Shown here piece after piece: positions 50,322 through 59,337 of a stretch of 64,000 nucleotides of DNA; within the stretch, counting starts at the first letter, position 1, and every line of letters begins with the position of its first letter. A model generated the notes under the pieces. That model ran no database searches. It worked only from the letters and a program-made list of their open reading frames with translations, and was not told where the DNA came from. This DNA is from VRUE01 sp963728835 (GTDB lineage Bacteria > Actinomycetota > Thermoleophilia > Solirubrobacterales > 70-9), in contig CAVSKZ010000002.1 in assembly GCA_963728835.1 (NCBI GenBank), positions 1,364,001 to 1,428,000 on the forward strand, read 5' to 3'. The position numbers and the translations under genes are program-made.

Positions 50322-51795
50322 AAAGCCACTTCAGCCGTTTACGGTCGACCACTTCCGGGCATGGGCCTCCAACCTCGTCCTCGACACGGGCGGCCTCTGG
50401 CCGGTTCAAGACTTCCAACTCGAAGTCGCCGCTGACATCCTCGCCGGCGAGTCCGAGGTCTGGATGGTTTTTCCCGAGGGGAACGCAAAGACGACTTTGC
50501 TTGGGGGCATCGCCCTCTACCACGCGGACTACACGCCATCGGCGGAGGTTGTGCTTGGGGCCTCATCGCGCGACCAGTGCGAGTGGCTGCACCGTCAGGC
50601 GGCCGGGTTCGTTGAGCGGACCCCTGGCCTGAAGAAGCGGTTCCGCGTATTTGACGGCTACCGGCGGATCAAAGCCCTGCGGACCGGGGGGCGGATCCAG
50701 GTCTTCGCCGCAGACGAGCGCACGGGCGACGGCGTGATCTTCACGCTTGCGCTTCTTGACGAGCTCCACCGCCACCGCGATCTGCGGCTCTACCGGACCT
50801 GGCGAGGGAAGACCCGAAAGCGCGGCGGCCAGGTCGCTGCGATCTCGACTGCCGGGGAGCCAGACTCCGAGTTCGAGCAGATCCGCTCGCAGGTCAAGCA
50901 AGAGGCGCCTGAAATCCACTCCGCCGGCGCCTACACACGCGCCGCAGGCGCGGGGATGGTGCTCCACGACTACTCGGTGCCGACGGATGGCGATGTTGAG
51001 GACATGGAGCAGGTTAAGGCCGCGAACCCGCTCTCAACGATCACCGTCGACACGCTCGCGGAAGACTTCGCCTCCCCAACGATGTCCAAGCCGCACTGGC
51101 GGCGCATGAAGTGCAACCAGGCGGTGAGAGGCATCGAGCGCGCGATCGACGAGGGCGAGTGGGAGGCAGCCGGCACCGTCGAGGAGCCGGTGAGCTCTGA
51201 ACTCTGCTGGCCCATCCCAGCGGGCAAAGCGATCTGGGTTGGCCTTGACGTCGGCTGGAAGTGGGACACGACGGCATGGGTGCCGCTGTGGTGGCGGGAT
51301 CGCGAGTTCCGCCAGTTCGGAGTGCCGAGAATCCTCACCCCACCGCAGGACGGCACGAGCCTTGACCCGAAGGAGGTTAAGCAGGCGTTCCGGGACATCT
51401 ACGAGCGGAACCCGGTCGAGGTGGTCGTGATGGACGAAAGCCGGGCCGAGGACATCGCGGGCTGGCTCCGAGATGAATTCCCGAAGCTGAAGGTAGTTGG
51501 CTACGGCCAGGGCAACCCGCTGAAGGCCACGGCAGCCGAGCGCTTCCTCGAGGGCCTGCGGGAGGGGCACATCAAACAGCCGCGGGACCCCGAGTTCACG
51601 CGGCATGTGTTGAACGCTGTCTCCCGCACGTTGCCGGATGGCCGGGTGCGCTTCGACCGCCCGTCGACCTCTCGCAACAAACGCCAGCAGGAGGTGCGCG
51701 TCTGGGATGCGCTGGATGCGGCGTCAATGGTCCACGCCACGGCTGTTGGAGAGATGGCAGCCGAAGCCACCGAGCCCCTCATCGCCTGGCGCTGA
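50218..51795 (+). CDS. Terminase large subunit
   Basis: 525 residues from GTG 50218, which overlaps the small subunit by 104 bases; no nearer start is available. The ATPase domain has FPEGNAKTTLLGGIALYHAD (Walker A-type loop, about residues 86-105), ASSRDQCEWLHRQAAGF and the Walker B region TLALLDELHRHRDL (about 178-191). The nuclease domain starts near residue 335 with WVGLDVGWKWDTTAW (first Asp) and VVVMDESRAEDIA. It pumps and cuts phage DNA. HK97/siphovirus-type family. Confidence 0.9.
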   Translation: MAQTTTPTKSQATRSTPSTAKSRASTRPAPARRGRKPLQPFTVDHFRAWASNLVLDTGGLWPVQDFQLEVAADILAGESEVWMVFPEGNAKTTLLGGIALYHADYTPSAEVVLGASSRDQCEWLHRQAAGFVERTPGLKKRFRVFDGYRRIKALRTGGRIQVFAADERTGDGVIFTLALLDELHRHRDLRLYRTWRGKTRKRGGQVAAISTAGEPDSEFEQIRSQVKQEAPEIHSAGAYTRAAGAGMVLHDYSVPTDGDVEDMEQVKAANPLSTITVDTLAEDFASPTMSKPHWRRMKCNQAVRGIERAIDEGEWEAAGTVEEPVSSELCWPIPAGKAIWVGLDVGWKWDTTAWVPLWWRDREFRQFGVPRILTPPQDGTSLDPKEVKQAFRDIYERNPVEVVVMDESRAEDIAGWLRDEFPKLKVVGYGQGNPLKATAAERFLEGLREGHIKQPRDPEFTRHVLNAVSRTLPDGRVRFDRPSTSRNKRQQEVRVWDALDAASMVHATAVGEMAAEATEPLIAWR

Positions 51796-51815
51796 GCGCC
51801 CCGAAAGGACTTCGC

Positions 51816-51992
51816 ATGAACCTGACCCCTCAGAAGCTCGCCATAGCCCTCTACGCCCTAGCTGTTCTGGGTGCTGCCCTGGTTGTCACGGGAGTAGCGA
51901 TGGTTTCGGTGCCTGCTGGGTTCATCGTGGGCGGTCTGGCGGTTGCGGGTAGTGCTGGGGCTGCTCTGTTCCTCATAGACGTTCGAGCTTGA
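51816..51992 (+). CDS. 58-residue two-helix membrane protein
   Basis: ATG 51816 with GAAAGGA upstream. Two hydrophobic spans (KLAIALYALAVLGAALVV and FIVGGLAVAGSAGAALFL). A holin-like size and layout, but lysis genes usually lie after the tail module, so this is only a possibility. Confidence 0.5.
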   Translation: MNLTPQKLAIALYALAVLGAALVVTGVAMVSVPAGFIVGGLAVAGSAGAALFLIDVRA

Positions 51993-52013
51993 CGCGGTAG
52001 CTCCGTGTCGAGA

Positions 52014-52039
52014 GCGGCGGGTGCGCACTCGCCCGCCGC
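52014..52039. terminator. Hairpin between small phage genes
   Basis: GCGGCGGGTG and CGCCCGCCGC pair around a short loop. No T-tract; possibly an mRNA-stabilising stem. Confidence 0.4.
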
Positions 52040-52088
52040 GATTCTGGAAGGACATCCGCTCCAGTGCGGGGGCGGGAGAGGACGCACC

Positions 52089-52391
52089 ATGAGCGAGGTC
52101 AAGCGCATCGATATCGCGGACTTCAGGGAGCAGGGCTTCCTGCAGGAGGCGAACCGCCAGTTCTTCCACCCGCTCGGGTTGGCGTTGGAGGTCGTCGTCG
52201 AGGAGGATGGGACCGAGCGCCTAGGCGGTGTCTGGGACTACCGCGATGATCCTGAGGGCGTCCTGTTTGGGGGCGAGATCGCAGTTGACCCCGGCAAGGT
52301 GGCAAGTGTCGCGGCCGAGGCCGAGCGCCATCGCATCCCACGGGAAGCGATCCTTGGCGAGGGGCAGACGATTCAAGGCGTTGATAGTTGA
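52089..52391 (+). CDS. Phage protein, unknown
   Basis: 100 residues: MSEVKRIDIADFREQGFLQE, FFHPLGLALEVVVEEDGTER and GVWDYRDDPEGVLFGG. Proteins with this look are frequent between terminase and portal in actinophages, with no known role. TGATG coupling to the next gene. Confidence 0.6.
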   Translation: MSEVKRIDIADFREQGFLQEANRQFFHPLGLALEVVVEEDGTERLGGVWDYRDDPEGVLFGGEIAVDPGKVASVAAEAERHRIPREAILGEGQTIQGVDS

Positions 52392-52537
52392 TGCGCCCCA
52401 GCCCCATGCAGGCGGCTGAGCGTACGCCGCCACCTCCCCCACCACGCATCCCCGGCCTCGGCCGCCCAGAGACCACCCGCAAGGAAGCATGGTGGGAGAG
52501 GGCTTTTACGTGGTTGCTGAGTAGGGGTGAAGGCTGA
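52391..52537 (+). CDS. 48-residue Pro-rich phage protein
   Basis: MRPSPMQAAERTPPPPPPRI, then EAWWERAFTWLLSR. Coupled by TGATG on both sides. No function known. Confidence 0.45.
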   Translation: MRPSPMQAAERTPPPPPPRIPGLGRPETTRKEAWWERAFTWLLSRGEG

Positions 52538-52767
52538 TGAGGCGCCTTCGCGAGTGGAAAGAGAAGTGGGGCGTCATTGTCTTGTGTCTCGTTGCGGCGG
52601 GCGCATTCACGGGCGTCCTCTACCTCGTCCACGAATCCCACGACCGCCCGACCGCCGAACAGTTCTGCAAGGGTCACGGCGGCGTTCGCAATCTCGATGT
52701 AGGCGGTTTCTACGCGACCCCTGTGGCGACATGCATGGACGGGACCGCAGGGCGGGTGTGGCTCTAA
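52537..52767 (+). CDS. Small phage membrane protein
   Basis: 76 residues with one N-terminal span (WGVIVLCLVAAGAFTGVLYL) and an extracytoplasmic part with two Cys (FCKGHGG and ATCMDG) that could pair. Could be an accessory lysis or superinfection protein; not proven. Confidence 0.55.
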   Translation: MRRLREWKEKWGVIVLCLVAAGAFTGVLYLVHESHDRPTAEQFCKGHGGVRNLDVGGFYATPVATCMDGTAGRVWL

Positions 52768-53216
52768 TGTTCGGTCGATGCCAACGCCGCGAAGAGCGCC
52801 TGTACTGGAAGGGGTTTCGGGATGCGCTGGTGGTTGGGCGGCCGAACCCGTCGCAGTCCGAGACCGGCGTGTGCCGTGCGGATGAACCTCGATACCGCCA
52901 GGGCTTTGAGGACGGCAAGCACGCTGCGAAGCGCATCCATCGGGATGCTTTGGTCGCGGAGGTCCGCAAGCTCTCTCTGGCACCTGGTGACACGGTGGTC
53001 ATCAAGCTCGGCCAGTCCCTCAGCGCGGAGGTAGCCGAACGGATCAAGAGCAACCTAGAACCCCGCTTCCCCGAGAACACAATTCTTGTGCTCGATGAGG
53101 ATGTCGACCTGTCGACAATCGAGCGGCATCCCCTGATCGTTCAGACGGTGCTCGACGGCAAGGTGGTCGCCGAGGCAGTTGCAAGAGCCGCTGAGGACGA
53201 GGCAGCCCGATCGTGA
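52767..53216 (+). CDS. Phage protein, unknown
   Basis: 149 residues. The N-terminal part has regular GFxDG turns (WKGFRDALVVGR, YRQGFEDGKHAA); the C-terminal part DTVVIKLGQSLSAEVAERIK, LEPRFPENTILVLDEDVDLS looks like a small alpha/beta domain. Overlaps the portal gene by four bases. Confidence 0.55.
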   Translation: MFGRCQRREERLYWKGFRDALVVGRPNPSQSETGVCRADEPRYRQGFEDGKHAAKRIHRDALVAEVRKLSLAPGDTVVIKLGQSLSAEVAERIKSNLEPRFPENTILVLDEDVDLSTIERHPLIVQTVLDGKVVAEAVARAAEDEAARS

Positions 53217-54583
53217 AGCTCTACCGGGCCCTCAGCGCCCAAGGCGAGACCCGCTCCGGTTCGATCTCCCTCTCTGAATTGCTGACTCAGCTTGGTGGGC
53301 TGAACGGGCTGCGGCCACAGATGCCCCCGACCCTTCTGGGCTCCAAGCAGGAAGAGATCCCCGCCAGCTTCCAGGGCTATGTCGAACACGCCTACAGGGA
53401 GAATGGGATTGTCTTCGCCTGCATGCTGGTGAGGATGATGCTGTTCTCGGAGGCGCGGTTCCAGTTTCGGCGGCTGAAAAACGGGCGGCCGGGGGAGCTG
53501 TTTGGGACCGACGCCCTGAGCATCCTCGAGAAGCCCTGGCACGGGGCGACTACCGGGGACCTCCTCTCGCGGTGCATCCAGGACGCAGACCTCGCCGGCA
53601 ACTTCTTCGGGACCGTCAGGGGCAAAGGCAAGAACAAGCGCATCGTGCGCATGCGCCCAGAGTGGATCACGATGATCCTGGGCAGCTACTCCGAACCCAA
53701 GCGGGACATCGGAGCCTGGGACCTCGACACTGAGGTAATCGGCTACGTCTACCAGCCGGGTGGCAAGGGCGGCGATGAGAAGCCGCAGTTCCTCGAACGT
53801 GATGAGGTAGTCCACTTCGCCCCGATCCCGGATCCGCTGGCGAGTTTCCGCGGCATGTCCTGGCTGACCCCGGTGATCCGGGAGATCATGGGAGACAAGG
53901 CCGCGACGACGCACAAGCTGAGCTACTTCGAGAACGGCGCATCGCCAAACCTAGTCGTGTCCTTCGACAAGGACATGAATCCCGACGAGCTGAAGAAATG
54001 GCTCGACGCTTTCGAGGAGAACCACCAGGGCGCGGCAAACGCCTATCGCACCCTCATCTTGGCATCGGGCGCCAGCGCCGACAAGATCGGCTCCGACATG
54101 AAAGAGGTGGACTTCAAGAAAGTCCAGGCGGCCGGCGAGAATCGCATCGCTGTTGCCTCTGGTCTCTCAGGGATCATCGTCGGTCTCTCCGAAGGCATGG
54201 AAGCGGCGACGCTGGCCAATTACGGGCAGGCGCGTCGGCGAGACGCTGATGTCACCCTGCGCCCGCTCTGGCGCAACATGGCCGGCAGCTTCAGCACGAT
54301 CATCGACGTACCGGGCGGTGCGGAACTCTGGTTCGACGAGCGCGACATTTCGTTTTTGCAGGAGGATCTCAAGGACGAAGCCGAAATCCAGCACAAGCGC
54401 GCCATCACGATCCGGCAGTACGTGGACGCCGGATACACGCCCGACTCGGCTGTCGAGGCTGTCGAGTCGGGCGATCTGAACCGCTTGGTCCACACCGGCT
54501 TGTTTAGCGTTCAGCTTCAGCCGCCGGGGACCGCTAATCCCGGCGCCCCCGGGCAGTACCCCGCACTTCCCAGCGGCGAATAG
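53213..54583 (+). CDS. Portal protein (HK97 family)
   Basis: 456 residues. Conserved portal features: NGIVFACMLVRMMLFSEARF, EKPWHGATTGDLLSRC, DLAGNFFGTV, YVYQPGG, FAPIPDPLASFRGMSWL and the stem-region YFENGASPNLVVS. It forms the dodecameric ring through which DNA enters and leaves. Placed correctly between terminase and protease. Confidence 0.9.
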   Translation: MKLYRALSAQGETRSGSISLSELLTQLGGLNGLRPQMPPTLLGSKQEEIPASFQGYVEHAYRENGIVFACMLVRMMLFSEARFQFRRLKNGRPGELFGTDALSILEKPWHGATTGDLLSRCIQDADLAGNFFGTVRGKGKNKRIVRMRPEWITMILGSYSEPKRDIGAWDLDTEVIGYVYQPGGKGGDEKPQFLERDEVVHFAPIPDPLASFRGMSWLTPVIREIMGDKAATTHKLSYFENGASPNLVVSFDKDMNPDELKKWLDAFEENHQGAANAYRTLILASGASADKIGSDMKEVDFKKVQAAGENRIAVASGLSGIIVGLSEGMEAATLANYGQARRRDADVTLRPLWRNMAGSFSTIIDVPGGAELWFDERDISFLQEDLKDEAEIQHKRAITIRQYVDAGYTPDSAVEAVESGDLNRLVHTGLFSVQLQPPGTANPGAPGQYPALPSGE

Positions 54584-54603
54584 CCGCGCGCAGTTCCTAA
54601 CCC

Positions 54604-54628
54604 GCGCAGCAGGCCGGCCCTGCTGCGC
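54604..54628 (+). terminator. Hairpin between portal and protease genes
   Basis: GCGCAGCAGG-CCGGC-CCTGCTGCGC pairs nearly perfectly and is followed by TCTTTC. It could attenuate readthrough or stabilise mRNA ends. Confidence 0.5.
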
Positions 54629-54662
54629 TCTTTCACCGACCCCTCCAAGGAGGAACACAGGC

Positions 54663-55631
54663 ATGGGCAAGAGCACGATTGAGCTACCGCGGGAGAACCT
54701 CCTGCGAGGGAAGGTCTCCGGCATTGCGCTACGTGCGGCCGGTGAAGAAGGCGAGGCGGATGGCCCGGTAATGGTCGGGCATTTCGCGGTCTTCGAGCAG
54801 TGGACCGAGATCAACTCCTATGAGGGGAACTTCTTGGAGAAATTCGCCAAGGGTTCCTTCAAGAAGACGATCCGGGACAGCCGCTCCAAGATGAAAGTGC
54901 TGTTCCAGCATGGCTACGACTACATGGTCGGTGACAAGCCGTTGGGGCCAATCGTGGAGCTGCGCGAGGACGAGGAGGGCGTCTACTACGAGGTGCCGCT
55001 ACTCGACGCCGGGTATGTGCGCGAGGAAATCCTGCCAGGACTTGAGGCCGAGCTCTACGGGGCCTCCTTCCGCTTCCGGGTCATTCGGGAGGAGATCGAC
55101 GAAGAACCGGACCCGAGCGAGGAGAACCCGCAGGGTTTGCCGGAGCGAATCGTCAAGGAGGCCCACGTAGTGGAGTTCGGCCCCGTCACCTTCCCTGCCT
55201 ACGAGGGAGCCAGCGCCGGGCTACGTTCGCTGGAGGCCAGTGAACTGGTAGCGCAGGCCGCCCTTGAGCGCATGGAGCGGCAGGACTCCAAGCGGTCGCA
55301 CAACCTCGCTGCTTGCTTTGCCACACGAAGCGAGTCGACCGAGACAACCGCACCCACTTCGACGGATGAGTCCGAGGAGACCGAGGAGGTCACCACGGAG
55401 GAGACCGTAGAGCCCGAGGTCGAGGAGACCGAGGGAGCAAATGTAACCCCCGAGCCCAACGGCGATGGGGACCAAGACGCACCCCCGGATGACAGCGCCG
55501 AGGCAGAGCCTCACCCCGAGTCCGGGCGCCGCGGAACAGGGGTGCCGCGAGGCACCAGCACTAGACCGACGCCTCCGTGGCGTCAAGACACTAAGCCGAC
55601 GCCTCCCTGGCGTTCGGCAGAAAAGGAGTGA
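54663..55631 (+). CDS. HK97-type prohead protease with acidic C-terminal extension
   Basis: 322 residues. Residues 35-190 match caudoviral prohead proteases: GHFAVFEQWTEINS, FQHGYDYMVGDKPLG (catalytic His), ELYGASFRF (catalytic Ser) and VEFGPVTFPAYEGAS. The C-terminal 110 residues are rich in Glu/Thr and end in a duplicated TPPWR unit, possibly a scaffold-like delta domain fused to the protease. GGAGG ribosome site before ATG 54663. Confidence 0.88.
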   Translation: MGKSTIELPRENLLRGKVSGIALRAAGEEGEADGPVMVGHFAVFEQWTEINSYEGNFLEKFAKGSFKKTIRDSRSKMKVLFQHGYDYMVGDKPLGPIVELREDEEGVYYEVPLLDAGYVREEILPGLEAELYGASFRFRVIREEIDEEPDPSEENPQGLPERIVKEAHVVEFGPVTFPAYEGASAGLRSLEASELVAQAALERMERQDSKRSHNLAACFATRSESTETTAPTSTDESEETEEVTTEETVEPEVEETEGANVTPEPNGDGDQDAPPDDSAEAEPHPESGRRGTGVPRGTSTRPTPPWRQDTKPTPPWRSAEKE

Positions 55632-55635
55632 GTCG

Positions 55636-57054
55636 ATGACTATCGATGAGCTACGCGCACGTCAGGACGAGATCAAATCTCGCCTCCAGGGAGCTGGATT
55701 CCGAGTTCGCTGGTCGGGAGATGACTACCGAGGCCCGCAGTGAGTGGGACCGGATCGAAGAGGAGTTCGAGACGAACTCCAAGACCCTGACCGAGCTGGA
55801 GTTCCGGCGGGAACGGGTGGAGGAGCTGGCCGGTAGGCCCGAGAATCGCGAGGAGGGAACCTCTTTCCATACGCGGCGCTCCGGAGTGGTCCGTGGCGAT
55901 GAGATCTGGGACCTCTCCACGATTCGTTCCTCGGTGTCCGGTCCGGAGGAGGCAACCCGCGAGTTGCAGGAGCGCGCCAAGCGTGCCCTGGAGCAGGCGG
56001 ATTTCGCCCACGAGCATGCCGACCAGGAGCGCACCCAGACCCACGTCGAGAAGCTGATGGCCCGCAAGGATGGCGCCCACGGCACCGTCTCGCGTCGGAT
56101 CATGCAGACGGGTAGTCCGACCTACCGGCGCGCGTTCCAGAAGAAGCTCACCGGGCAGGAACTCTCCCCGGAGGAGCAGCGCTCGATGAATCTGCTGGGC
56201 GAAGAAGGCGCGGAAGGCGGCTTCGCCGTGCCTTACACCCTGGACCCGACGTTCAACCTGACCTCCAACGGCGTCGAGAACCCTGTTCGGCAGACTCGCG
56301 GATGTCAAGCAGATCACGACGAACACCTGGAAAGGCGTCAACACCAGCGGCACCACCGCCAACTATGACGGTGAAGGTGAAGAGGTTGACGATGGCTCGT
56401 TCAAACTGAGCCAGCCGGAGATCGACGCCCATCGGTGCAGCGTGTTCGTGCCGTTCAGCTACGAGTACGGCCAGGACTTCGGCTCTCTGGAGACCGAGCT
56501 GGCGACGGTGACGCAGGACGCCAAGGACACGCGGGAGGCTTCCGCCTTCCTCACGGGGACCGGCGAAAAACAGCCGTTCGGTCTCTTGGTCGGGGCGACC
56601 AACACGAAATCCACGGCGACCAAAGAAGTGCTGGCCGTCGCGGACCTCTACACCCTCAAGGGTGCGCTGCCTCCGCGCTACGTGCCTGGCGCATCGTGGC
56701 TGGCGAACGACGCTCAGTACGACCGCGTCCGCCGAGCTCGATGACGATGGTGGCGCGGACCTCTGGGTCCAACTGGGTGACGGCCGTCCGGCCAACCTGA
56801 TCGGGAAGCCCGCCTACGAGTGGTCCACGATGGATGCCACGACGGGAGCCAACAAACTCATCGTGGTCTACGGCGACATCAAGCGTTGCTACGTCATCGT
56901 GGAGCGGATCGGGATGGCCGTGCAGATCATCCCGAACCTGATGGGTGAAAATGGCCGACCGAAGGGTGAAAGCGGGTTCTACGCTTTCTGGCGCAACGGG
57001 GCCAAGGTCCGCGACGCCAACGCTGCCCGCGTCCTGAAAGTCGCCGCTGCATAG
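55636..57054 (+). CDS. Major capsid protein (HK97 fold), three frameshifts in this sequence
   Basis: From ATG 55636 (MTIDELRARQDEIKSRLQ) the frame must shift near 55691 (extra G), 56291 (extra A) and 56726 (extra C) to give one 472-residue protein. The N-terminal 120 residues are a helical delta/scaffold segment; then the HK97 fold with LLGEEGAEGGFAVPYTLDP, VFVPFSYEYGQDFGSLE, DTREASAFLTGTG and the C-terminal QIIPNLMGENGRPKGESGFYA then FWRNGAKV. The fold is continuous across the shifts, so sequence error is the simplest reading; prophage decay is the alternative. Confidence 0.85.
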
Positions 57055-57067
57055 GTATCAGTGAGAG

Positions 57068-57097
57068 GGGGGTTGGGGCCTTAGTGCCCCAACCCCC
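57068..57097 (+). terminator. Hairpin after the capsid gene
   Basis: GGGGGTTGGGGC and GCCCCAACCCCC pair perfectly around CTTAGT. A strong stem directly downstream of the capsid stop, likely to set or protect the 3' end of the abundant capsid mRNA. Confidence 0.65.
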
Positions 57098-57123
57098 GCT
57101 TGCCTGCCAGAAAGGAGTTCTCG

Positions 57124-57561
57124 ATGAGTTCCAGCATTCTTGTTGCCAAGCGGCCGTTCTCGGTCGATATCAACGGCGCGCCCCGGAGCGTTAAGCGTGG
57201 GGAAACCTTCCGCAAGGGCCATCCCGTAGTGGAGGGTCGCGAGCACCTGTTCAAGCCCTTCAAGGTCGACAACGAGATCGAGCAGGCCACGGCTGCTCCG
57301 GGTGAGAAGCGCTCGACCCGGATCAGGAAGGAGTCCAAGTCAGAGACGACGGAGTCAGAGGCACCCGCTGAGGATGAGTCTGCTCCTGAGCAGGTAGAGG
57401 AGAGCACCGAGGGGTCGACGGACACGACCGACTACTCCGAGCTGAAGCAGCCCGAGCTCAAGGCTCTCTGTGACGATCGGGGTATCGAGTACCCGGCCGG
57501 CGTGGTCTCCAACGCGGATCTGATCGCGCTCCTGGAGTCCAAGTCAGAGACGACGGAGTAG
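57124..57561 (+). CDS. Phage head-associated protein with HeH/LEM-like C-terminus
   Basis: 145 residues from ATG 57124 (AGAAAGGAG site). The N-terminal 60 residues resemble small structural proteins after capsid (VAKRPFSVDINGAPRSVKRG). An acidic linker leads to YSELKQPELKALCDDRGIEY, then a VSNADLIALLE helix: a HeH/LEM-like motif. A 25-bp direct repeat encodes ESKSETTE twice. Possibly a capsid-decoration or head-completion factor. Confidence 0.65.
   Translation: MSSSILVAKRPFSVDINGAPRSVKRGETFRKGHPVVEGREHLFKPFKVDNEIEQATAAPGEKRSTRIRKESKSETTESEAPAEDESAPEQVEESTEGSTDTTDYSELKQPELKALCDDRGIEYPAGVVSNADLIALLESKSETTE
57331..57559 (+). repeat. 25-bp direct repeat within the HeH gene
   Basis: GAGTCCAAGTCAGAGACGACGGAGT occurs at 57331-57355 and again at 57535-57559, the second copy ending at the stop codon. 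Recombination between copies would delete the HeH domain. Confidence 0.75.
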
Positions 57562-57568
57562 GCGCACC

Positions 57569-58162
57569 ATGCCGCGCTACTCGCCCTCTTCGGAGGGGCT
57601 GACGCCTCACGGTCGCGTTGGGGCCTCCAGCACCTCGAAAGTGTTGCTGGAGGCCAATGACGCTCGCTCTGAAGTGCTGCTCAGCGTTGACGATGAAGCG
57701 GCGCTGGTCTCGCTGGCATTCGGCTCCACGGCCGTGCTGGGTGAGGGGCCGCAGCTAAGCAAGGCAGACGGTCTGCTGCGGCTTCAGACCAGGAGCGCAA
57801 TCAGCGTCGTCACCGAAGCCGAAGGCCCCAACGAGAAACAGAAAATCACCATTGCCGGGGCCGAAGGCGGCACCCTCACGCTCTCCTACGACGGTGAGAC
57901 AACCGACCCGATCGCTCACGACGCCGAAGCCGAAGACATCGAGAAAGCCCTCGAGGAACTCGAACCCATTGGCGCCGGGAACGTCGCCGTGACGGGTGAA
58001 GGTCCGTTCACGGTCGAGTTCAAAGGCGACCTTGCCGGCCAGGATGTGCCGGAGCTGGTGGCGGACGCCTCTGAGCTTGAACCTGAAGGGGAAGCCGAGG
58101 CCACGGTCACTGTTGAGACGACTGTGCCGGGCGGGATCAGCGTCGTTTTCTGCGAGGCGTGA
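57569..58162 (+). CDS. Phage structural protein (possible decoration protein)
   Basis: 197 residues, beta-rich and acidic. The N-terminal 65 residues are followed by a repeat-like domain (KITIAGAEGGTLTLSYDGET, IEKALEELEPIGAGNVAVTG) that resembles bacterial and phage Ig-like surface modules. Located between capsid and connector genes, so a head-surface protein is likely but not shown. Confidence 0.55.
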   Translation: MPRYSPSSEGLTPHGRVGASSTSKVLLEANDARSEVLLSVDDEAALVSLAFGSTAVLGEGPQLSKADGLLRLQTRSAISVVTEAEGPNEKQKITIAGAEGGTLTLSYDGETTDPIAHDAEAEDIEKALEELEPIGAGNVAVTGEGPFTVEFKGDLAGQDVPELVADASELEPEGEAEATVTVETTVPGGISVVFCEA

Positions 58163-58168
58163 GCCCAT

Positions 58169-58834
58169 ATGGCAAGGGCCATCACGCTGGCCGACTTTCG
58201 GCCATCGCCCCGTGCCGATGGGGAACCCTGGACGGAAGCTCGGATCGAGGAGGCCGATGAGTTTGACGGGTCGTGGAGCGAGGCTAAATCAGTCGAACTC
58301 GATCCCGTAGACGAAGACCCGACAGCGCCGGCGCTTCGGAGCTTCACGGTCGCGAGCGACAAAGAGTGGCTGCGCATTGTCTTTCTAGACGGAGAAGGCA
58401 GCGAAGACGAGCCATCGGCACCCGTGGCAACCAGTGGGCATCCGTTCAGGCCGACCGTCACCCACGTCGCCGCGGTCCTGCGTGCTCGTACCTACACCGA
58501 TGCCGAAGACGGCCTGGTCGGCGGCGAGATGGCAGGGGAATTCAACAGCGATACAACGCCGACCGCCGAACAGCTGGAAAACGACCTAATCCCGCAGTCA
58601 TGTACGGACCTAATCCGTGGCGTAGGCGGCGTGCCAGGGGTTCGCATAGACGATGCGCGGCGTGTCACCGCGCTGGGCGTGGCGGCTGAGATCGAGCGCT
58701 CCTACCTTCCCGAGCAGGCAGAGCCGGATGCCTCTACCTTCCAGACGCTCCGGAAAACCCATGCCGAAGAGTCGCAGCGGCTGCGTCAAGCCCTCCAGTG
58801 GTGGGCGCTCACGCGAAGGATGGAAGCGGCGTGA
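58169..58834 (+). CDS. Head-tail connector protein
   Basis: 221 residues. The C-terminal 110 residues (HVAAVLRARTYTDAEDGLVG, TAEQLENDLIPQSCTDLIRG) are helical and match gp6-like connector proteins of HK97-type phages; the N-terminal 95 residues are beta-rich. It joins the portal to the tail. Four-base overlap with the next gene. Confidence 0.6.
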   Translation: MARAITLADFRPSPRADGEPWTEARIEEADEFDGSWSEAKSVELDPVDEDPTAPALRSFTVASDKEWLRIVFLDGEGSEDEPSAPVATSGHPFRPTVTHVAAVLRARTYTDAEDGLVGGEMAGEFNSDTTPTAEQLENDLIPQSCTDLIRGVGGVPGVRIDDARRVTALGVAAEIERSYLPEQAEPDASTFQTLRKTHAEESQRLRQALQWWALTRRMEAA

Positions 58835-59337
58835 GTCCGGTCGGGTTTGGCCCAGGCGGCTCACGGGGAGGGCCGTCGCTCGATCTCGACATAAAAGGCC
58901 TCCGCGAGACCGGGGAGATGCTCACCGATGTAGCGGACCGCGGGGAGAACATGCGGCCCGCAATGTTGCGGATCAAAGAGCTGTTGGTGGAGGGTCACGC
59001 GCAGCAGTTCCGAAGCGACGGGGCATTCCTCGGGACTCCCTGGGAGGGCAATGCCCCCAGCACCTTGGCTCGGAAGGCACGCGAAGGCATCCCGTCGCTA
59101 AATCGTCCAATGGTCGCAACGGGGGCCTTGCAGGAGAGCCTCTCGGGTGGCAAGGGTGGGCGCAGCCGAGTCTCAAAGGGTGCGGTCAGCGTCGGCACCT
59201 CCCTCTTCTACGCGCTCTTCCACATCAACCCAAAACGTAAGGGGATGCCGGCGCGCCCCCCGGTCGGGATCAACGATGCCCAGCGTACGGCCGCCCTGCG
59301 GATCATGGATAACCACCTGATGGGGCGGTCGCTGTGA
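58831..59337 (+). CDS. Tail completion / virion morphogenesis protein
   Basis: 168 residues from GTG 58831. Contains MLRIKELLVEGHAQQFRSDG, GTPWEGNAPSTLARKAREG, LVATGALQESLSG-like motif (MVATGALQESLSGGKGG), FYALFHINPKRKG and PARPPVGI, the signature of the gpS-like/phage virion morphogenesis family. It finishes the head-tail joint. Confidence 0.75.
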   Translation: MSPVGFGPGGSRGGPSLDLDIKGLRETGEMLTDVADRGENMRPAMLRIKELLVEGHAQQFRSDGAFLGTPWEGNAPSTLARKAREGIPSLNRPMVATGALQESLSGGKGGRSRVSKGAVSVGTSLFYALFHINPKRKGMPARPPVGINDAQRTAALRIMDNHLMGRSL

